Assembly: GCF_963678635.1 (NCBI RefSeq)
Contig: NC_087065.1
Location: 38,467,888 to 38,531,887 of the forward strand
Direction: 5' to 3'
Source of the DNA: Symsagittifera roscoffensis
Lineage: Eukaryota; Xenacoelomorpha; Acoela; Convolutidae
DNA: 64,000 bases
In this document: one piece after another, positions 24,950-37,485 of the stretch
Numbering within the stretch: position 1 is the first letter of the stretch
Layout: every line of letters begins with the position of its first letter
Notes under the pieces: generated by a model
Databases searched by the model: none
Told to the model about the DNA's origin: nothing
The model's input: the letters and a program-made list of their open reading frames with translations, nothing else
Translations under genes and position numbers: made by a program

Positions 24950-25500
24950 TTAATAGGAATTGAAGATACCGTCTAAAAATAAATGGCCTGCAGTGGTTAA
25001 AGCGCAGTAATCAGGAAACACAGCTTTGTAATTATCATAACAGGTAAGAGACAAGTTTTCCTCGAAAGACAATGTGATAATCGATGTTTATAAGAAATAG
25101 TTGTGATTAAGATTTCCCGTTTATTTGAGCAGAAGTAGTATAAAAACAAACGCAGTATAATTACAAAGAAAATAGTACCTTTTTGAACTGAGGAGATATT
25201 GCGGCGATATTTAATGCTATTTTGTCAGCAGTAATGAAAGGCGTAGCGTATTAATAATGCATTTAATAAAAAAACTTGATTGAATAGAATAAAAAATTCA
25301 GAAGGGAACTTGCTTTTAAAAGAGTCTTACCAGAAATTTGAACCATATGATTTGTTTAGATTACGTAATTGCAGCCATTTTCCAATAAATACTTCTTCAA
25401 TCAATTTCATGAATAGTGCAGTTTTCCAGTTAGATTTTTTAAATTGACTTTGCATAGATTCAGTTTGAATGGATCGGAAATAAGATGTCATTCTTATATC
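24950..25500 (-). CDS. Possible 3-exon small protein gene, function unknown
   Basis: On the minus strand, exon 25500-25331 (170 nt) follows a CTTTACAG acceptor and ends at a GTAAGA donor. Exon 25216-25189 extends down to 25179 (38 nt, acceptor AAATAG, donor GTACTA). Exon 25023-24950 (74 nt, acceptor ACAAAG) ends in TAA. Phases fit across both junctions without a stop, giving about 93 codons. An ATG at 25491 is a possible start; otherwise the gene continues upstream. The first exon encodes a basic, aromatic-rich segment with LFMKLIEEVFIGKWLQL-like helix character. I recognise no family. The acceptors are only moderate, and I chose exons by eye, so a chance assembly is possible. Confidence 0.33.
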
Positions 25501-25629
25501 CTGTAAAGCTATCTAGGATCTAGGATTTTCACTGCTGTTTTTCAACAAAATTCAGCAGCCCTGTACTTGAAGCAATTTAATTCATTTGTTGATTTCATTG
25601 AAGCTTTATGATCAAAATATGATCATGAG

Positions 25630-26060
25630 TCAATTTTCTCAACTGGTTTCTCTCACCATCTTCAAAAGTCGCGCCGTATCCACCTCGGTCGCGGAATTTT
25701 TTTTGGTCGCACCATCTCCGCCTTGGTCTCGAAAGTGGCGCCGTCTCCGCGTCGGTCGCAAAAATCTAGAAACGGCTGAGTTTTGTCGCGCCGGTTGCGC
25801 CGTCTTCCCTTTGGTCGCAAAAATTTCGGCCGAGTTTTTTGGTCGCCAAAATCTGGAGTTGCAAATCTTGGTCGCGAAGGTCGCTACGGATCATTGTGGT
25901 CGCGAAAGTCTGGAAATGCCAAGTTTGGTCGCGAAATTTTGAACATGCTGGACATGACTCGTGGACCTGACAGTCTGGACATGACTCGTAGACCTCAATC
26001 GTTTTTTGTCCGTAGAGTCTTGTCAAACCTTAGAGAATTTTTATACAGGATTTTGTTTCA
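25630..26060 (+). repeat. Degenerate GGTCGCG-rich repeat
   Basis: Irregular repeats of GGTCGCGAAA or GGTCGCGCCG occur every 20-40 bp. They resemble the ends of the large CpG-rich minisatellite at 29338-36250. Overlapping open frames on both strands (25586-25942, 25766-26026) follow from the repeat phase and lack protein-like composition. Confidence 0.6.
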
Positions 26061-26090
26061 GTGAATGTCAGCGGGGAGATGCTAACTTGG

Positions 26091-26160
26091 ACAGATCAAC
26101 TTACACATATCAAAGTTGCACAGATCAAATTACCCATATCAAAGTTGCACAGATCAAATT
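26091..26160 (+). repeat. 29-bp tandem repeat, about 2.4 copies
   Basis: ACAGATCAA followed by a CATATCAAAGTTGC block recurs at 26091, 26120 and 26149 with exact 29-bp spacing. Confidence 0.85.
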
Positions 26161-26921
26161 TTTGTCGGCAAAATCTTTGATTTATTAAGTGAAAAGTAGT
26201 TGTTCTAAAAATAATCATAATGGAAAAACAGACAATGTTTTTAAATAAAAGGTCAAAAGAGTGAGTACAAGACGGGCATATGTAAATAACTGCTCACAGT
26301 TTTAGATTTCAAAAATTCGTTCCAAAAAACAGCATGGCTGACCTCAAACATGCGAAACATCAAATAAGTAAGTATAAACTAAAAATTAAAATCGTTTAAT
26401 TAATGTTTGAAGAAGTTTCAAAAGTAAAACTAAGCAATATTTGGTTTCAGAAGCAAACCTGGGTTGCTACAGTTTGATATAATGATTTCTAAATTTGCAT
26501 CTTGCAATATTTAGACCTTAAACTTCGGGCTATATCGAAAAAAGTTACATTTTAAGAGGCAAATATTGGTTAAAAAGACTCGTGGTAGCTATGAGCAGTT
26601 GCTAACAAGTTTTATAGTTCTAACATCTCAGCCTTTCTAAATTACCTGAATTTTGACGGCAGTCTCGTAGGTTTCAAGTTTTTTTTCCACTGCGTACACA
26701 GAATCCAAACTTGCAAACAACGATTAGTTGTAAAAAAAATTATTCGCTTACTCGAGATTTTGCGTTTTTGCATCTACAAGATGTTTCTCTTCTGTATCTA
26801 ATCAATGCAAGTTGTTCGAGTCAAAAACTTTTGGAACAATGGTTTATTCCTTTGCAGGTTAAAAATATTTTCTTTTCATTAATTTTTTCCATTACTTAAA
26901 CTGCTTGAAACTTTTCATAAT
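26161..26921. other. Unassigned DNA
   Basis: A plus-strand frame at 26711-26899 is bounded by plausible splice-like motifs but has no partner exon that I could link. I therefore leave it uncalled. Confidence 0.4.
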
Positions 26922-27112
26922 TCGCGCGAACCATGTTACGACTTTGCGCTACTCATGCTGCCACTTTGCGCTATCATGTTACGACATTGCGCGACTCATG
27001 TAGCGACTTTGCGCTCCCATGTTACGACATTGCGCGACTCACGTAGCGACTTTGTGCGACCCAAGTTGTGCCTTTGCGCGAATCATGCTGCGACTTTGCG
27101 CGACCCATTTTT
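26922..27112 (+). repeat. Minisatellite with TTTGCGC core, about 25-bp period
   Basis: Alternating blocks of CATGTTACGACATTGCGCG and CATGTAGCGACTTTGCGC recur with substitutions. The array decays on the right into GCGACTCAA and GGTCGCAG motifs around 27140-27240. The CpG content is far above that of the surrounding DNA. Confidence 0.8.
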
Positions 27113-27309
27113 ACCTATGTTGCGATTTTGATCAACCCAAGTTTCGAAATTAGTGCGACTCAACCTTTTTGTGGGAGTATGAAGTTTCGGTCGCAGAAAT
27201 CCCAATTCGGCAACCCAATTCGATCGCAACTTGAGTCGCGGACTTCGGCGCGTGTCAAAAAAAAATTGGTTGTTCAATTATTCAAAAATGCTACTTACAA
27301 ATATTCTTA

Positions 27310-27948
27310 GCTGATTTAAGATCATCTCAGTATCGTTTCATGAAATTTTCATAATCGTTGATGTAGGCAAGCAATTTTGTTGGAGCTAGATTTTACAAAA
27401 ATGATATATATTAAACTTAAGTTTAAACAAGATTCTTTTTTTTCGTGTAAGACAGTGTTGATTTGAAATCGGAAAAACCTAATAAAACTTAAAACTGGAA
27501 ATTTGAGCAAATGATTCCCTCAAATTGGTTTGGAAAAAGTTATGAAAACACGATCAGCTATGGATTTTACCTGAAAACTGTGATAATTTTTTTTGCTAAA
27601 ATAGAACCCAATGTTTAGCTCAGCAAAGAGAGATAGTTTTATCGCACCTTTCCCAAAAAATAGATCAAACTAACATGAAAGTGAGAGCTTTACGTTATCA
27701 ACAAAATTAGGGTTGTTAATACCCGCAATGAGATTCTAAGGCTAATAATCAGTTAAAGTCGAATTTCGTGGTCACGAATGTTAAAATCGACTATTATTAC
27801 ACTTTGTGACCACACAATCGATTATAATCTATTATACGCCATTGTTTCCAAAGAGTTTCAATCGATCATAATCTATTTAATTTCCGTTGAACTGGGTCAC
27901 AAGGAATTATAATTAGTCTAAATGTTTACAATGTTTTCTACGTCTCTT
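27310..27948. other. Unassigned AT-rich DNA with ATAATC motifs
   Basis: I see no gene. From 27760 to 27900 it holds several CGATTATAATC-like words, which recur at both ends of the inverted-repeat element at 38671-40471. Confidence 0.5.
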
Positions 27949-29335
27949 ACACTAATGCATTTTTAAACCTGCTCACTCAATTGTTGCAAAACGACATCCA
28001 TGACACTTTCTACACCCTTCTGTCTGAAATAATTCAACTTTTGCCCTCATGCCTCAATGTTTTTCACCCTAAAACACTTAACCCTCTCCACTCCCTCTCC
28101 CCATATCCCTTCCCCTCCTCATCACCCTTCCCGTCTAAAGGTTTACCATGTTTTTGAAAAGTTTGCAGCTTTTTCTACAATTCTTACACTAATGCATTTG
28201 TAAACCTACTCACTCAATTGTTGCAAAACGACATCCATGACACTTTCTACACCCTTCTGTCTGAAATAATTCAACTTTTGCCCTCATGCCTCAATGTTTT
28301 TGACCCTAAAACACTTAACCCTCTCCACTCCCTCTCCCCATATCCCTTCCCCTCCTCATCACCCTTCCCCTCTAAAGGTTTACCATGTTTTTGAAAAGTT
28401 TGCAGCTTTTTCTACAATTCTTACACTAATGCATTTGTAAACCTACTCACTCAATTGTTGCAAAACGACATCCATGACACTTTCTACACCCTTCTGTCTG
28501 AAATAATTCAACTTTTGCCCTCATGCCTCAATGTTTTTGACCCTAAAACACTTAACCCTCTCCACTCCCTCTCCACTCCCTCTCCCCATATCCCTTCCCC
28601 TCCTCATCACCCTTCCCCTCTAAAGGTTTACCATGTTTTTGAAAAGTTTGCAGCTTTTTCTACAATTCTTACACTAATGCATTTGTAAACCTACTCACTC
28701 AATTGTTGCAAAACGACATCCATGACACTTTCTACACCCTTCTGTCTGAAATAATTCAACTTTTTCCCTCATGCCTCAATGTTTTTGACCCTAAAACACT
28801 TAACCCTCTCCACTCCCTCTCCCCATATCCCTTCCCCTCCTCATCACCCTTCCCCTCTGAAGGTTTACCATGTTTTTGAAAAGTTTGCAGCTTTTTCTAC
28901 AATTCTTACACTAATGCATTTGTAAACCTACTCACTCAATTGTTGCAAAACGACATCCATGACACTTTCTACACCCTTCTGTCTGAAATAATTCAACTTT
29001 TGCCCTCATGCCTCAATGTTTTTGACCCTAAAACACTTAACCCTCTCCACTCCCTCTCCCCATATCCCTTCCCATCCTCATCACCCTTCCCCTCTAAAGG
29101 TTTACCATGTTTTTGAAAAGTTTGCAGCTTTTTCTACAATTCTTACACTAATGCATTTGTAAACCTACTCACTCAATTGTTGCAAAACGACATCCATGAC
29201 ACTTTCTACACCCTTCTGTCTGAAATAATTCAATTTTTGCCCTCATGCCTCAATGTTTTTGACCCTAAAACACTTAACCCTCTCCACTATCTCTCCCATA
29301 TCCCTTCCCCTCCTCATCACCCTTCCCCTCCCACA
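27949..29335 (+). repeat. 237-bp satellite, six copies
   Basis: Copies begin with ACACTAATGCAT at 27949, 28186, 28423, 28671, 28908 and 29145. The period is 237 bp, except that the third copy is 248 bp because a CCACTCCCTCT block is doubled. The C-rich half (CTCTCCACTCCCTCTCC, then CCCTTCCCCTCC) is strongly strand-asymmetric. Differences between copies are few, so the array is recent or homogenised. The last copy is cut by the start of the next array near 29335. Confidence 0.95.
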
Positions 29336-30795
29336 CCTAACCGCAACGACTAAGTGAGCTAATTTTTCGACCACCGCGACTAATTTTCTGACCGCCGAAG
29401 CCGAGATTTACATTTCGACAGCCGCGATTAGTTACTCGACCGCCACGACTAATTTTTTGACAACCACTTCTAACTTTTTGACCACCGTGACTCATTTTTG
29501 ACCGTCGCGACTAACTTTTCTACTAAGCCGCGACTATTTTTTGACCACCGCGACTAATTCTTTGACCGCCCCGACTAATTTTTTGACCACCGCGACTAAT
29601 TTGACCACCGCGACTAATTTTGTGACAGTCGCGACTAAGTTTTCGACCAGCGCGACTAATTTTCTGACCGCCGACGCCGAGTTTTACATTTCGACAACCG
29701 CGACTAGTTACTCGACCGCCGCGACCAATTTTTTGACTACCGCGACCATTTTTTAAGCCTTTACGGGCCATTTTTTGGCATCGGCGACCAATTTTTTGAT
29801 CGCCGCGACAATTTTTTGACCATGCCACGACTTAATTTTTGAATGGCGCGATTAAAGATTCGACCATGCGGCGACTCAGTTTTCGAACGCCGCGACTAAT
29901 TTTTCGACCACCGCGACCTTTTTTTTTTACAATTTCTGGGCCAATTTCCGACAATGCCGGGTGTAAGTATTCGACCACCGCGGCTAAATTTTCCACCGTC
30001 GCGACTCATTATTAGACTAGGCCGCAACTATTTTTTCGACCACTGCGACTAATTTTTGGTCACCGCGACTAATTTTTCGACCGTCACGGTTAAATTTTCA
30101 ACCATGCCGCAGCTAATTTTTTGACCGCCGCGACCAAGTTTTCGACCAGCGCGACTAATTTTCTGACCGCCGACCCCGAGACGTACATTTTGACAGCCGC
30201 GACTACTTACTCGACCGCCGCGACTAATTTTTGACCATCGCGACTAATTGTTTGACCATCGCGATTAAATTTTTAACCAGGCTGCGACTAATTTTTGACC
30301 GCCGCGACTAATTTTCCGACGGTCTTGTCTAATTTTTCGACCGTCCCGACTAACTTTTAAACAGCCTCGACTAATTCTTTGACCACTTCGACTAAATTTT
30401 CGACCACCGCGATTAATTTTTCGACCACCACGATTAATTTTTCGACCGTCGCAATTAAATTTTCAACCATGCCTCGACAAATTTTTCGACCGCAGCGACT
30501 AACTTTTTGACCACCGCGTCTAATTTTTTGACCGACGGTCGAACAATAATCGCGGCAGTCAAAAAGTTGGTTGCGATGGTCCAAAAACAAATCTCTGCTG
30601 TCGGAAAACTAGTCGTGGCTGTCGGAACTCAGTCGCAGCGGTCAAATAATTAGTCGGCACTAATTTTTCGACCGTCGCGACTAACTTTTTGATCAAGCCG
30701 CGATCAAATTTGCGACAGCCGCGACTAGTTTTTCGACCACCACGACTAATTTTTTGACAACCACTACTAATTTTTTGACCACCGTGACTAATTTT

Positions 30796-32999
30796 TGACC
30801 GTCGTGACTAATTTTTCCACTAGGCCGGGACTACTTTTTGACCACCGCAACTAATTTTTTGGCCACCGCGACTAATTTTCTGACCGTCGCGATTGAATTT
30901 TCAAACATGCAACAGCTAATTTTTCGACCGCCGCGACTCAGTTTTCGACCAGCGCGAGTAACTTTTTGACCGCCGACGCCGAGATTTACATTTCGACAAC
31001 CGCGAATAGTTACTCGACCGCCGCGACCAATTTTTTGACCACCGCGACTAATTTTTTGACCGTCGCGACAAAGTTTTTGACCAGCGCGACTAATTTTTTG
31101 ATCAAGCCGCGATCAAATTTGCGACAGCCGCGACTAGTTTTTCGACCACCACGACTAATTTTTTGACAATCACTACTAATTTTTTGACCACCGTGACTAA
31201 TTTTTGACCGTCACGAATAATTTTTCCACTAGGCCGGGACTACTTTTTGACCACCGCAACTAATTTTTTGGCCACCGCGACTAATTTTCTGACCGTCGCG
31301 ATTGAATTTTCAACCATGCAACAGCTAATCTTTCGACCGCCGCGACTCAGTTTTCGACCAGCGCGAGTAACTTTCTGACCGCCGACGCCGAGATTTACAT
31401 TTCGACAACCGCGAATAGTTACTCGACCACCGCGACCAATTTTTTGACCACTGCGACTAATTTTTTGACCATCGCGACAAAGTTTTTGACCAGCGCGACT
31501 AATTTTTTGACCGCCGACGCCGAGTTTTACATTTGGACAGCCGCAACTAGTTACTCGACCGCCGCGACCAATTTTTGTACTACCGCGACTATTTTTTAAG
31601 CCTTTACGGGCCATTTTTTGGCCTCGGTGAGCAGTTTTATTATCTCCGCGACAATTTTTTGACCATGCCCACACTAAATTTTTGAATGCCGCGATTAATG
31701 TTTCGACCATGCCGCGACTCAGTTTTCGACCGCCACGACTAATTTTTTGACTACCGCGACCTTTTTTTTACCATTCCTGGGCCAATTTCCGACAATGCCG
31801 CGTGTAAGTATTCGACCACCGCGACTAAATTTCCCACCGTCGCGACTCATTTTTAGACTAGGCCGCAACTAATTTTTCGACCACCGCGACTAATTTTTGA
31901 CCGTCGTGACTAATTTTTCCACTAGGCCGGGACTACTTTTTGACCACCGCAACTAATTTTTTGGCCACCGCGACTAATTTTCTGACCGTCGCGATTGAAT
32001 TTTCAAACATGCAACAGCTAATTTTTCGACCGCCGCGACTCAGTTTTCGACCAGCGCGAGTAACTTTTTGACCGCCGACGCCGAGATTTACATTTCGACA
32101 ACCGCGAATAGTTACTCGACCGCCGCGACCAATTTTTTGACCACCGCGACTAATTTTTTGACCGTCGCGACAAAGTTTTTGACCAGCGCGACTAATTTTT
32201 TGATCAAGCCGCGATCAAATTTGCGACAGCCGCGCCTAGTTTTTCGACCACCACGACTAATTTTTTGACAATCACTACTAATTTTTTGACCACCGTGACT
32301 AATTTTTGACCGTCGCGACTAATTTTTCCACTAGGCCGGGACTACTTTTTGACCACCGCAACTAATTTTTTGGCCACCGCGACTAATTTTCTGACCGTCG
32401 CGATTGAATTTTCAACCATGCAACAGCTAATTTTTCGACCGCCGCGACTCAGTTTTCGACCAGCGCGAGTAATTTTCTGACCGCCGACGCCGAGATTTAC
32501 ATTTCGACAACCGCGAATAGTTACTCGACCACCGCGACCAATTTTTTGACCACCGCGACTAATTTTTTGACCATCGCGACAAAGTTTTTGACCAGCGCGA
32601 CTAATTTTTTGACCGCCGACGCCGAGTTTTACATTTGGACAGCCGCAACTAGTTACTCGACCGCCGCGACCAATTTTTGTACTACCGCGACTATTTTTTA
32701 AGCCTTTACGGGCCATTTTTTGGCCTCGGTGAGCAGTTTTATTATCTCCGCGACAATTTTTTGACCATGCCCACACTAAATTTTTGAATGCCGCGATTAA
32801 TGTTTCGACCATGCCGCGACTCAGTTTTCGACCGCCACGACTAATTTTTTGACTACCGCGACCTTTTTTTTACCATTCCTGGGCCAATTTCCGACAATGC
32901 CGCGTGTAAGTATGCGACCACCGCGACTAAATTTCCCACCGTCGCGACTCATTTTTAGACTAGGCCGCAACTAATTTTTCGACCACCGCGACTAATTTT
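30796..32999 (+). repeat. Higher-order repeat, 1102 bp, two copies
   Basis: Within the 21-bp array, the segment from about 30796 is repeated at an offset of 1102 bp almost without change. Frames at 30966 and 32068, and at 31240 and 32342, show the offset exactly. Edges are approximate. Confidence 0.8.
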
Positions 33000-34165
33000 T
33001 TGGTCACCGCGACTAATTTTTTGACCATCACGATTAAATTTTCAACCACGCCGCAGCTAATTTTTTGACCACCGCGACTAATTTTTCGACCAGCGAGACT
33101 AATTTTCTAAACGCCGACGCCGAGAACTACATTTCGACAGCCGCGACTAGTTACTCGACCACCGCGACTAATTTTTGACCATCGCGACTAATTTTTTGAC
33201 CGTCGCGATTAAATTTTCAACCATGCTGCGACTAATTTTTTTGACCACCGACACGAATTTTTTGACCGTCGTGTCTAATTTTGCGACCGTCCCGACTTAT
33301 TTTTAAACAGTCTCGACTAATTCTTTGACATTTCGACAGCCGCGACTAGTTACTTGACCGCCGCGACCATTTTTTGACCATCGCGACAAAGTTTTTGACC
33401 AGCGCGACTAATTTTTTGACCGCCGACGCCGAGTTTTACATTTGGACAGCCGCAACTAGTTACTCGACCGCCGCGACCAATTTTTGTACTACCGCGACTA
33501 TTTTTTAAGCCTTTACGGGCCATTTTTTGGCCTCGGTGAGCAGTTTTATTATCTCCGCGACAATTTTTTGACCATGCCCACACTAAATTTTTGAATGCCG
33601 CGATTAATGTTTCGACCATGCCGCGACTCAGTTTTCGACCGCCACGACTAATTTTTTGACTACCGCGACCTTTTTTTTACCATTCCTGGGCCAATTTCCG
33701 ACAATGCCGCGTGTAAGTATTCGACCACCGCGACTAAATTTCCCACCGTCGCGACTCATTTTTAGACTAGGCCGCAACTAATTTTTCGACCACCGCGACT
33801 AATTTTTTGGTCACCGCGACTAATTTTTTGACCATCACGATTAAATTTTCAACCACGCCGCAGCTAATTTTTTGACCACCGCGACTAATTTTTCGACCAG
33901 CGAGACTAATTTTCTAAACGCCGACGCCGAGAACTACATTTCGACAGCCGCGACTAGTTACTCGACCACCGCGACTAATTTTTGACCATCGCGACTAATT
34001 TTTTGACCGTCGCGATTAAATTTTCAACCATGCTGCGACTAATTTTTTTGACCACCGACACGAATTTTTTGACCGTCGTGTCTAATTTTGCGACCGTCCC
34101 GACTTATTTTTAAACAGTCTCGACTAATTCTTTGACATTTCGACAGCCGCGACTAGTTACTTGAC
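33000..34165 (+). repeat. Higher-order repeat, 806 bp, about 1.4 copies
   Basis: The TTGGTCACCGCGAC block near 33000 returns near 33806, and the CTCGACTAATTCTTTGACATTTCG block near 33307 returns near 34113. Part of the 1102-bp unit is embedded in it (frame end 33619 against 32812, offset 807). Confidence 0.75.
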
Positions 34166-36250
34166 CGCCGCGACCATTTTTTAAGCCTTTACGGGCCATT
34201 TTTTGGCCTCGGCGACCAATTTTTTGATCGCCGCGACTTTTTTTGACCATGCCCCGACTAAATTTCTGAATGCCGCGATTATTGTTTCGACCATGGCGCG
34301 ACTCAGTTTTCGACCACCGCGACTAATTTTTTGACTACCGCGACCTTTTTTTTTACCATTCTTTGGCCAATTTGCGACAATGCCACGTGTAAGTTTTCGA
34401 CCACCGCGGCTAAATTTCCCACCGTCGCGACTCATTTTTAGACTAGTCCGCAACTAATTTTTCGACCACCGCGACTAATTTTTTACCGTCGCGGTTAAAA
34501 CTTCAACCAGGCCGCAGCTAATTTTTTGACCGCCTCGACTAAGTTTTTGACCACCGCGACAAATTTTCTGACCGCCGAATTCGAGACCTACATTTCGACA
34601 GCCGCGACTAGTTACTTGACCTCCGCGACTAATTTTTCGACTACCGCGACCAATTTTAGGCCTTTACGGGCCATTTTTTTGACCTTCACGGTTAAATTTT
34701 CAACCATGCCGCAGCTAATTTTTTGACCGCCGCGACTAAGTTTTTGACCAGCGCGACTAATTTTCTGATCGCCGACGCCGAGATCTACATTTTGACAGCC
34801 GCGACTAGTTACTTGACCGCAGCGACTAATTTTTGACCATGGCGACTAATTTTAAAGCCTTTACGGGCGATTTTTCGGCCTCGGCGACCAATTTTTTGAT
34901 CGCCGCGTCAAATTTTTGACCATGCCACGAATAAATTTTTGAATGCCGCGATTAATGTTTCGACTATGCCGCGACTCAGTTTTCGACCGCCGCGACTAAT
35001 TTTTCGACTACCGCGACCTTTTTTTACCATTCCCTGGCCAATTTGCCGCGTGTAAGTATTCGACCACCCCGACTAAATTTCCCACCGTCGCGACTCATTT
35101 TTAGAATAGTCCGCAATTAATTTTTCGACCACCGCGACTGATTTTTTGACCATCGCGGTTAAAGTTTCAACCATGCCGCAGCTGATTTTTTGACCGCCGC
35201 GACTAACTTTTTGACTACCGCGACCAATTTTTTGACTACCGCGACCATTTTTTAAGCCTTTACGGGCCATTTTTTGGCCTCGGCGACGAATTTTTTGATC
35301 GCCGCGACAATTTTTTGACCATGCCCCTACTAAATTTTTGAATGCCGCGATCAATGTTTCGACCATGCCGCAAATCAGTTTTCGACCGCCGCGACTGATT
35401 TTTCGACTACCGCGCCCTTTTTCTACTATTCCTGAGCCATTTTTCGACAATGCCGCGTGTAAGTATTTGACCACCGCAAATAATTTTCCGACCGTCGCGA
35501 CTCATTTTTAGACTAGGCGGCAACTAATTATTCGACCGCCGCGACTTATTTTGACCAACGCGACTGTTTTTCCGACCGCCGCGACTAATTTCTCGACCAT
35601 CGCAACTAATTTGTCGACGGTCTTGACTAACTTTCAGACTAGGCCGCGACTTTTTACTCGACCGCCGCGACTAACTTTTTGTCTTCCGCAACCATTTTTC
35701 ACTATTCCCGAGCCAATTTCGGCCTCCGCCACTAATTTTTTGATCACCGCGACATTTTTCCGACCATGCCGCGTTTATTTTTTCGACTGCCGCTATTAAT
35801 GTTTCGACAGCTGCGACTCAATTTTCAACCGCCGACATTTACGTTTCGACCGCAGCGACAATTTTTCCGACCGGTGCGACTAATTTTTTGACCATCGCGA
35901 CTATTTTTTTTTCCGTCTGGATCAAATTTTAGACCAGGCCCCGATTACTCGACCGCCACAACTTTTTTTTCGACAGCTTCGACTAATTTTCCGACCGCCA
36001 AGACTAATTTTTTTAGACTAGGCCGCGACTAAATTATTCGACCGCCGCGACGAAGTGTTTGACCATCGCAACAAATTGTTTGACCGCCGTGACGAATTTT
36101 TTGACCACTATCACGAACTTTCCTTCGGTCGCGCCGGTCGCGGTTAACATTCCTTTGGTAGCGCCAGTCGCGGTTAACTTTTTTCGGTCGCGCCGGTCAC
36201 GGTTAACTTTTTTCGGTCGTGCCGATCGCGGACACATTGCCTCGATCTGC

Positions 36251-36855
36251 AAAGTCTGGAAATACGAAACTTTGGTTGAGGCGGTCTGAAAATTCTAATA
36301 CATGGATTAACGACTAGTCGAAAAAAGATAACTTTTTTTTCGGTTTTTCTCTTCTTGGGACCTTTCTGCTCATAGACATTCTGCTTATTACGCCGTCCCC
36401 AGGTGTGACATAGATAGTGAATCTCATCCAGTATAACTAATAAAAAGAAAACAATTTGGCAATTTTTGATTAGCAGGGACTGGATTGGTAAGTGAATTTT
36501 TTTTTATCGAAGTAGGCGCCTATAAAAGTGAAAAATGTAGCAAAATATGTCACAAAAAAGGTGAAATAAAGCAAACGCAGAAACAACAGGTTATGTTTAA
36601 ATTCAAAATGAAATTTTTGCGAAGCTTAAGTCCCGAGGTTTCACTTGGCTTAACAAAAGCTCCACTTCCGTTGAAGTGAAAGTGATAAAAAAAATGGCAG
36701 TTCAGTTGAAAAAGGTCATAAAAAAAGAATTAAATTGTATGTAGAATAAGAGTTTATGCATAGTTTCATAGTGAGTTCTTGCAAAGCTCAAACACTTGGG
36801 TTAAAGAAACGTTCCACTTCCGATGATATGAGAGGAGTGAAAACAAATTAAGCAG
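36251..36855. other. Intergenic DNA 3' of the spliced gene
   Basis: It holds two diverged copies of a short motif (AAGTCCCGAGGTTTCACTTGG, near 36629, and AAACACTTGGGTTAAAGAAACG, near 36790). Each is followed by a CCACTTCCG block and a GTGAAA end, so a segment of about 160 bp appears duplicated. I see no coding exon. Confidence 0.5.
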
Positions 36856-37485
36856 TCATTTCTCGTTAACGTTGTTAGTCGAGGTTTTCGCCAGCATTTC
36901 GTAGAAATCTTTTTTGGCCGAAAATTGCGTTTTTTTTTTTATTCTTTCACAAAAAAGAAACAATTTTGCTATTGTTACACCAAGCGCCTGCATTTTTGCT
37001 TGAATATTGATGGCTTTTTCAAGCAAAAAAGCAGTGCAAATTTCATCTGGGCACCTTCCACATTAATTCCATCAGTTTCTTTAGTTTTAAACCCATTCAT
37101 AAATGAGTATTCGGTTCATGGCAAGAAAAAAACGACATCTCACCCAAGTTCCCCAGCTAGCCATAATTGGCAACGGTGGAAAACTACCAAAAAAATTGAA
37201 CATCTGAGCAACTTTCTATACATCAAGATTTAATTAAATCTCTATCAAACTAAGATAAGATTTACCTGGAGAATCAACTGCTGCAACCAGAACTGCAGCC
37301 ACGTTTTTGTAAATTCTGTTTTCGGTTTCGTCGATAATAAAGGTGTAACTGCAAAATCGAAATCATATTGGCCTTTTCTTGAGAATTAACACCGTCTAAA
37401 CATTTCCTTCCGTAAATTACTTTGCCGAAGTTAAAACGTAACTGAACTCGCCTTCCAAAAATGCTCTAAAGTCTTGGTCATCCAT
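36856..37485 (-). CDS. Small 3-exon gene, 112 residues, function unknown
   Basis: On the minus strand exon 1 is 37485-37421 (ATG start, 65 nt, donor GTAATT), exon 2 is 37348-37266 (83 nt, acceptor TTTTGCAG, donor GTAAAT) and exon 3 is 37046-36856 (191 nt, acceptor GCCCAG, stop TGA). Introns are 72 and 219 nt. All junction phases agree and the frame is open throughout. The protein starts MDDQDFRAFLEGEFSYVL and is mixed in composition, not repeat-like. Its middle reads KNVAAVLVAAVDSP. Exon 3 has a helical LLEKAINIQAKMQALG stretch, then CERIKKK and a polar tail NNVNEK. I see no signal peptide, and VTIAKLFLF is too short to be a sure membrane segment. I do not recognise a family. The weakest element is the second acceptor, which lacks a pyrimidine tract. 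Confidence 0.6.

Larger units (their letters stand above)
29338..36250 (+). repeat. 6.9-kb CpG-rich minisatellite, roughly 21-bp unit
   Basis: The unit is close to TTTTTTGACCACCGCGACTAA, with variants in GACCGCCGCGAC and GACCATCGCGAC and lengths of 19-22 bp. Because 21 bp is seven codons, the phase is kept and long open frames appear on both strands. The minus strand gives KISRGGQ-like heptads, for example in frames at 31240-31710 and 32342-32812. They end wherever the unit length slips, so I do not call proteins. Interruptions with GCCTTTACGGGCCATTTTT recur near 29756, 31597, 32701, 33508, 34188, 34856 and 35256. They show longer units made of about 40 short ones. The right end changes to GGTCGCGCCGGTCGCGGTTA. 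Confidence 0.9.

Noticed and set aside
29523-35474. Heptad repeat proteins (KISRGGQ) on the minus strand
   Set aside because: Open frames result from the 21-bp unit; they appear on both strands and end at each unit-length slip, without start context or splice signals.
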